Of a DNA stretch of 5,977 bases, positions 4,828-5,977 are shown one piece after another. The translations under genes and the position numbers were made by a program. The notes under the pieces were generated by a model. The model was not told the DNA's origin. It worked only from the letters and a program-made list of their open reading frames with translations, and ran no database searches. How positions within the stretch are numbered: position 1 is the stretch's first letter; each line of letters starts with the position of its first letter. This DNA comes from Pseudomonadota bacterium (GTDB lineage: Bacteria; Pseudomonadota; Alphaproteobacteria; Rhizobiales; Rhizobiaceae): positions 1-5,977 of the forward strand of contig JAEWFU010000476.1 of the NCBI GenBank assembly GCA_023388675.1, written 5' to 3'.

Positions 4828-5313
4828 CTACTCGGCGAAGGCACCGGCAAGCGCGCTGCGCAGCGTGTTCTCGTCGCCTTCCGCGCCATAGCGGATGTCG
4901 TCGATCACATAGACACCGCCCTCGCCCTTGACGAGTACCAGCCGATCCGTCGCCTTCGCGCCCTCCTCGTCCGGAAACGCGTATTTCACCTCGGCGACGA
5001 CCTTGTCGCCTTCCGCGACGGATGCGCCCGGCTCGCAGACGGGCGCATAGTCCTGAAAGCCCTGGTAGGGGACGCCATCGCCCAGCGGTGGCTTCTCGTC
5101 GGGAGTTTTGGCCTGTATCGCCGCGTTCTTCTCCAGCGCGGCCGTCACCACCTCGGTCAGGCCGGGGCTCAGCAGATAGATCCGTCCGGCTCCGCCATCG
5201 GCCTCGCGCAGGCCGCAGAATGCCTGCACATAAGCGTCGACGTCGGCATCCTGCGCGAAAGCCACAAAAGTGGTGGCAAGCGTCATCGCCAGGACCACAG
5301 CCCATTTCCTCAT
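4828..5313 (-). CDS. Small secreted protein of unknown function (possibly DUF3828/NTF2-like)
   Basis: The 161-residue protein begins with a Sec signal peptide, MRKWAVVLAMTLATTFVAFA, with likely cleavage after A20 (AFA|QDAD), so it is predicted periplasmic. The mature part is acidic, with helical DVDAYVQAFCGLRE (24-37), a central loop with PYQGFQDYAPVCEP (82-95), then strands KVVAEVKYAFPDEE (104-117), DRLVLVKGEGGVYVIDDI (123-140) and a final helix ENTLRSALAGAF (148-159). The ending V.DDIRYG...LR.AL recalls DUF3828 or other NTF2-like periplasmic proteins, but that is a weak match. Two cysteines, C33 and C93, could form a disulfide. The frame is open upstream to 5493, but that would overlap the SDR gene; ATG 5313 is chosen because it starts the signal peptide and has GGAGA (5323-5327) nine bases upstream. 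It begins 17 bases after the SDR stop, suggesting cotranscription. Confidence 0.82.
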   Translation of the reverse strand: MRKWAVVLAMTLATTFVAFAQDADVDAYVQAFCGLREADGGAGRIYLLSPGLTEVVTAALEKNAAIQAKTPDEKPPLGDGVPYQGFQDYAPVCEPGASVAEGDKVVAEVKYAFPDEEGAKATDRLVLVKGEGGVYVIDDIRYGAEGDENTLRSALAGAFAE

Positions 5314-5322
5314 GTCGAATAG

Positions 5323-5327
5323 TCTCC
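5323..5327 (-). promoter_or_regulatory. Shine-Dalgarno of the small secreted-protein gene
   Basis: GGAGA on the - strand lies nine bases before ATG 5313, inside the 17-base gap after the SDR stop. It supports a separate translation start at 5313 within a shared transcript and argues against the longer open frame reaching 5493. Confidence 0.65.
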
Positions 5328-5330
5328 GTG

Positions 5331-5977
5331 TTACGAATTGTCCCGGCGGATGATGCCGGCTGCCATGAAGCCGCCGTCGACCGCGATCGTCTGGCCGGTA
5401 ATGTAGCTGGCCTCGGGCGACAGCAGGAACGCGATCGCCGCTGCAACCTCGTCCGGCTCCCCGTAGCGCCCTTGAGGCAGGCGATCGAGCCATTGCCTGC
5501 GGGCGTGCTCACCATGCAGCCTCGCCACCATCGGCGTGTCGATCGGCCCCGGCGCTACGCAGTTGACCCGCACCTCGCGGGTGGCAAGTTCCACCGCCAT
5601 CACCTCCGACATCAGCCTCACGCCTGCCTTCGACGCGCCGTATGCGCAGCGGCCCTGGTTGGCCCGCAGGCCCGAAACGGATGCGATGTTGACGATCGCC
5701 AGCGTCTCCGCCATCCGCTCCACAGCCGCCTTCGAGGCGATCAGCGTGCCCACGAGGTTGACGTCGAGCACTTCGCGGAACTTTTCGGTCGTGGTTTCCA
5801 TGAACGAAACGTCCATGGCGATGCCGGCCGAGTTGACGAGCCCGCCCAGTGGACCCAGCGCATCGACGGCCTGATCGAAGGCTTCCGCGACCATCTCCTC
5901 GTCGGTGACGTCGACGCCGATGAAGACCGCGTTCTCGCCAGAAAACATGTCCTCGGCGGCAACGAGCGCCATGGGAT
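5331..5977 (-). CDS. Short-chain dehydrogenase/reductase, 5' end outside window
   Basis: This is a classical SDR, an NAD(P)-dependent oxidoreductase with a Rossmann fold, cut by the right edge; the frame stays open past ATG 5972 (a Pro codon precedes it), so that ATG is internal and roughly 35-45 N-terminal residues with the TGxxxGIG cofactor motif are missing. Numbering from that Met, visible motifs are DVTDEE (21-26), NSAG (47-50, usually NNAG), VNLVGT (71-76), VNIASVSG (94-101), the catalytic YGASK (Y111, K115) with S98 thirteen residues before the Tyr, PGPIDTPM (141-148) and [12 protein letters not shown] (191-202). The catalytic Asn is N72. The protein ends with a polar tail, IIRRDNS. 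The substrate cannot be told from sequence; sugar, polyol or 3-oxoacyl substrates are all usual for the family. It is the first visible gene of a likely - strand transcript with the secreted-protein and VOC genes. Confidence 0.92.
   Translation of the reverse strand, partial: PMALVAAEDMFSGENAVFIGVDVTDEEMVAEAFDQAVDALGPLGGLVNSAGIAMDVSFMETTTEKFREVLDVNLVGTLIASKAAVERMAETLAIVNIASVSGLRANQGRCAYGASKAGVRLMSEVMAVELATREVRVNCVAPGPIDTPMVARLHGEHARRQWLDRLPQGRYGEPDEVAAAIAFLLSPEASYITGQTIAVDGGFMAAGIIRRDNS

Noticed and set aside
4801..5322. Long + strand open frame opposite the secreted-protein gene
   Set aside because: The - strand frame has a signal peptide, a ribosome site and operon-like spacing; the + frame has none of these and its composition is that of a shadow frame.

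Overview
This is a GC-rich bacterial chromosomal window that looks like ordinary, compact alphaproteobacterial DNA. The gene set points to Hyphomicrobiales (Rhizobiales), for example a Mesorhizobium/Phyllobacteriaceae-like organism. The pointers are a Tat-exported beta-helix repeat protein of a type I know mainly from this order, a rhizobial-type (zinc, non-classical) L-asparaginase, a DUF3750 protein, a short Gre-type factor and a separate methylmalonyl-CoA mutase small subunit. The taxonomic call is inference from family content. No tRNA, rRNA, CRISPR array, insertion sequence or phage gene is visible.

Layout, left to right: (1) the 3' part of a methylmalonyl-CoA mutase small-subunit gene, + strand, cut by the left edge; (2) a GreA/GreB-family transcription factor, - strand, convergent with gene 1 across 23 bases; (3) a 107-base divergent intergenic region with overlapping inverted repeats; (4) a Tat-signal parallel beta-helix protein, + strand; (5) an L-asparaginase of the Rhizobium etli ReAV type, - strand, whose stop codon overlaps that of gene 4 in a shared CTAG; (6) a 67-base divergent promoter region; (7) a membrane-anchored DUF3750 protein, + strand, probably starting at TTG 3679; (8) a VOC/glyoxalase-fold protein, - strand, three bases from gene 7; (9) a small secreted protein of unknown function, - strand; (10) a short-chain dehydrogenase/reductase, - strand, cut by the right edge. 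Genes 10, 9 and 8 run in that order on the - strand with gaps of 17 and 42 bases and may form one transcript.

The genes do not form an obvious pathway. They are mostly single-gene units in alternating orientation: metabolism (mutase, asparaginase, SDR, VOC), transcription (Gre) and envelope or periplasm (Tat beta-helix, DUF3750, secreted protein). The most notable points are three very tight convergent junctions with no room for conventional terminators, a Gre-family protein lacking the canonical acidic tip motif, a DUF3750 protein whose His and GPNSNSF motifs suggest a permuted NlpC/P60-like fold with Ser in place of Cys, and the inverted repeats between the Gre and Tat genes. I did not find a clearly new multi-gene system here.
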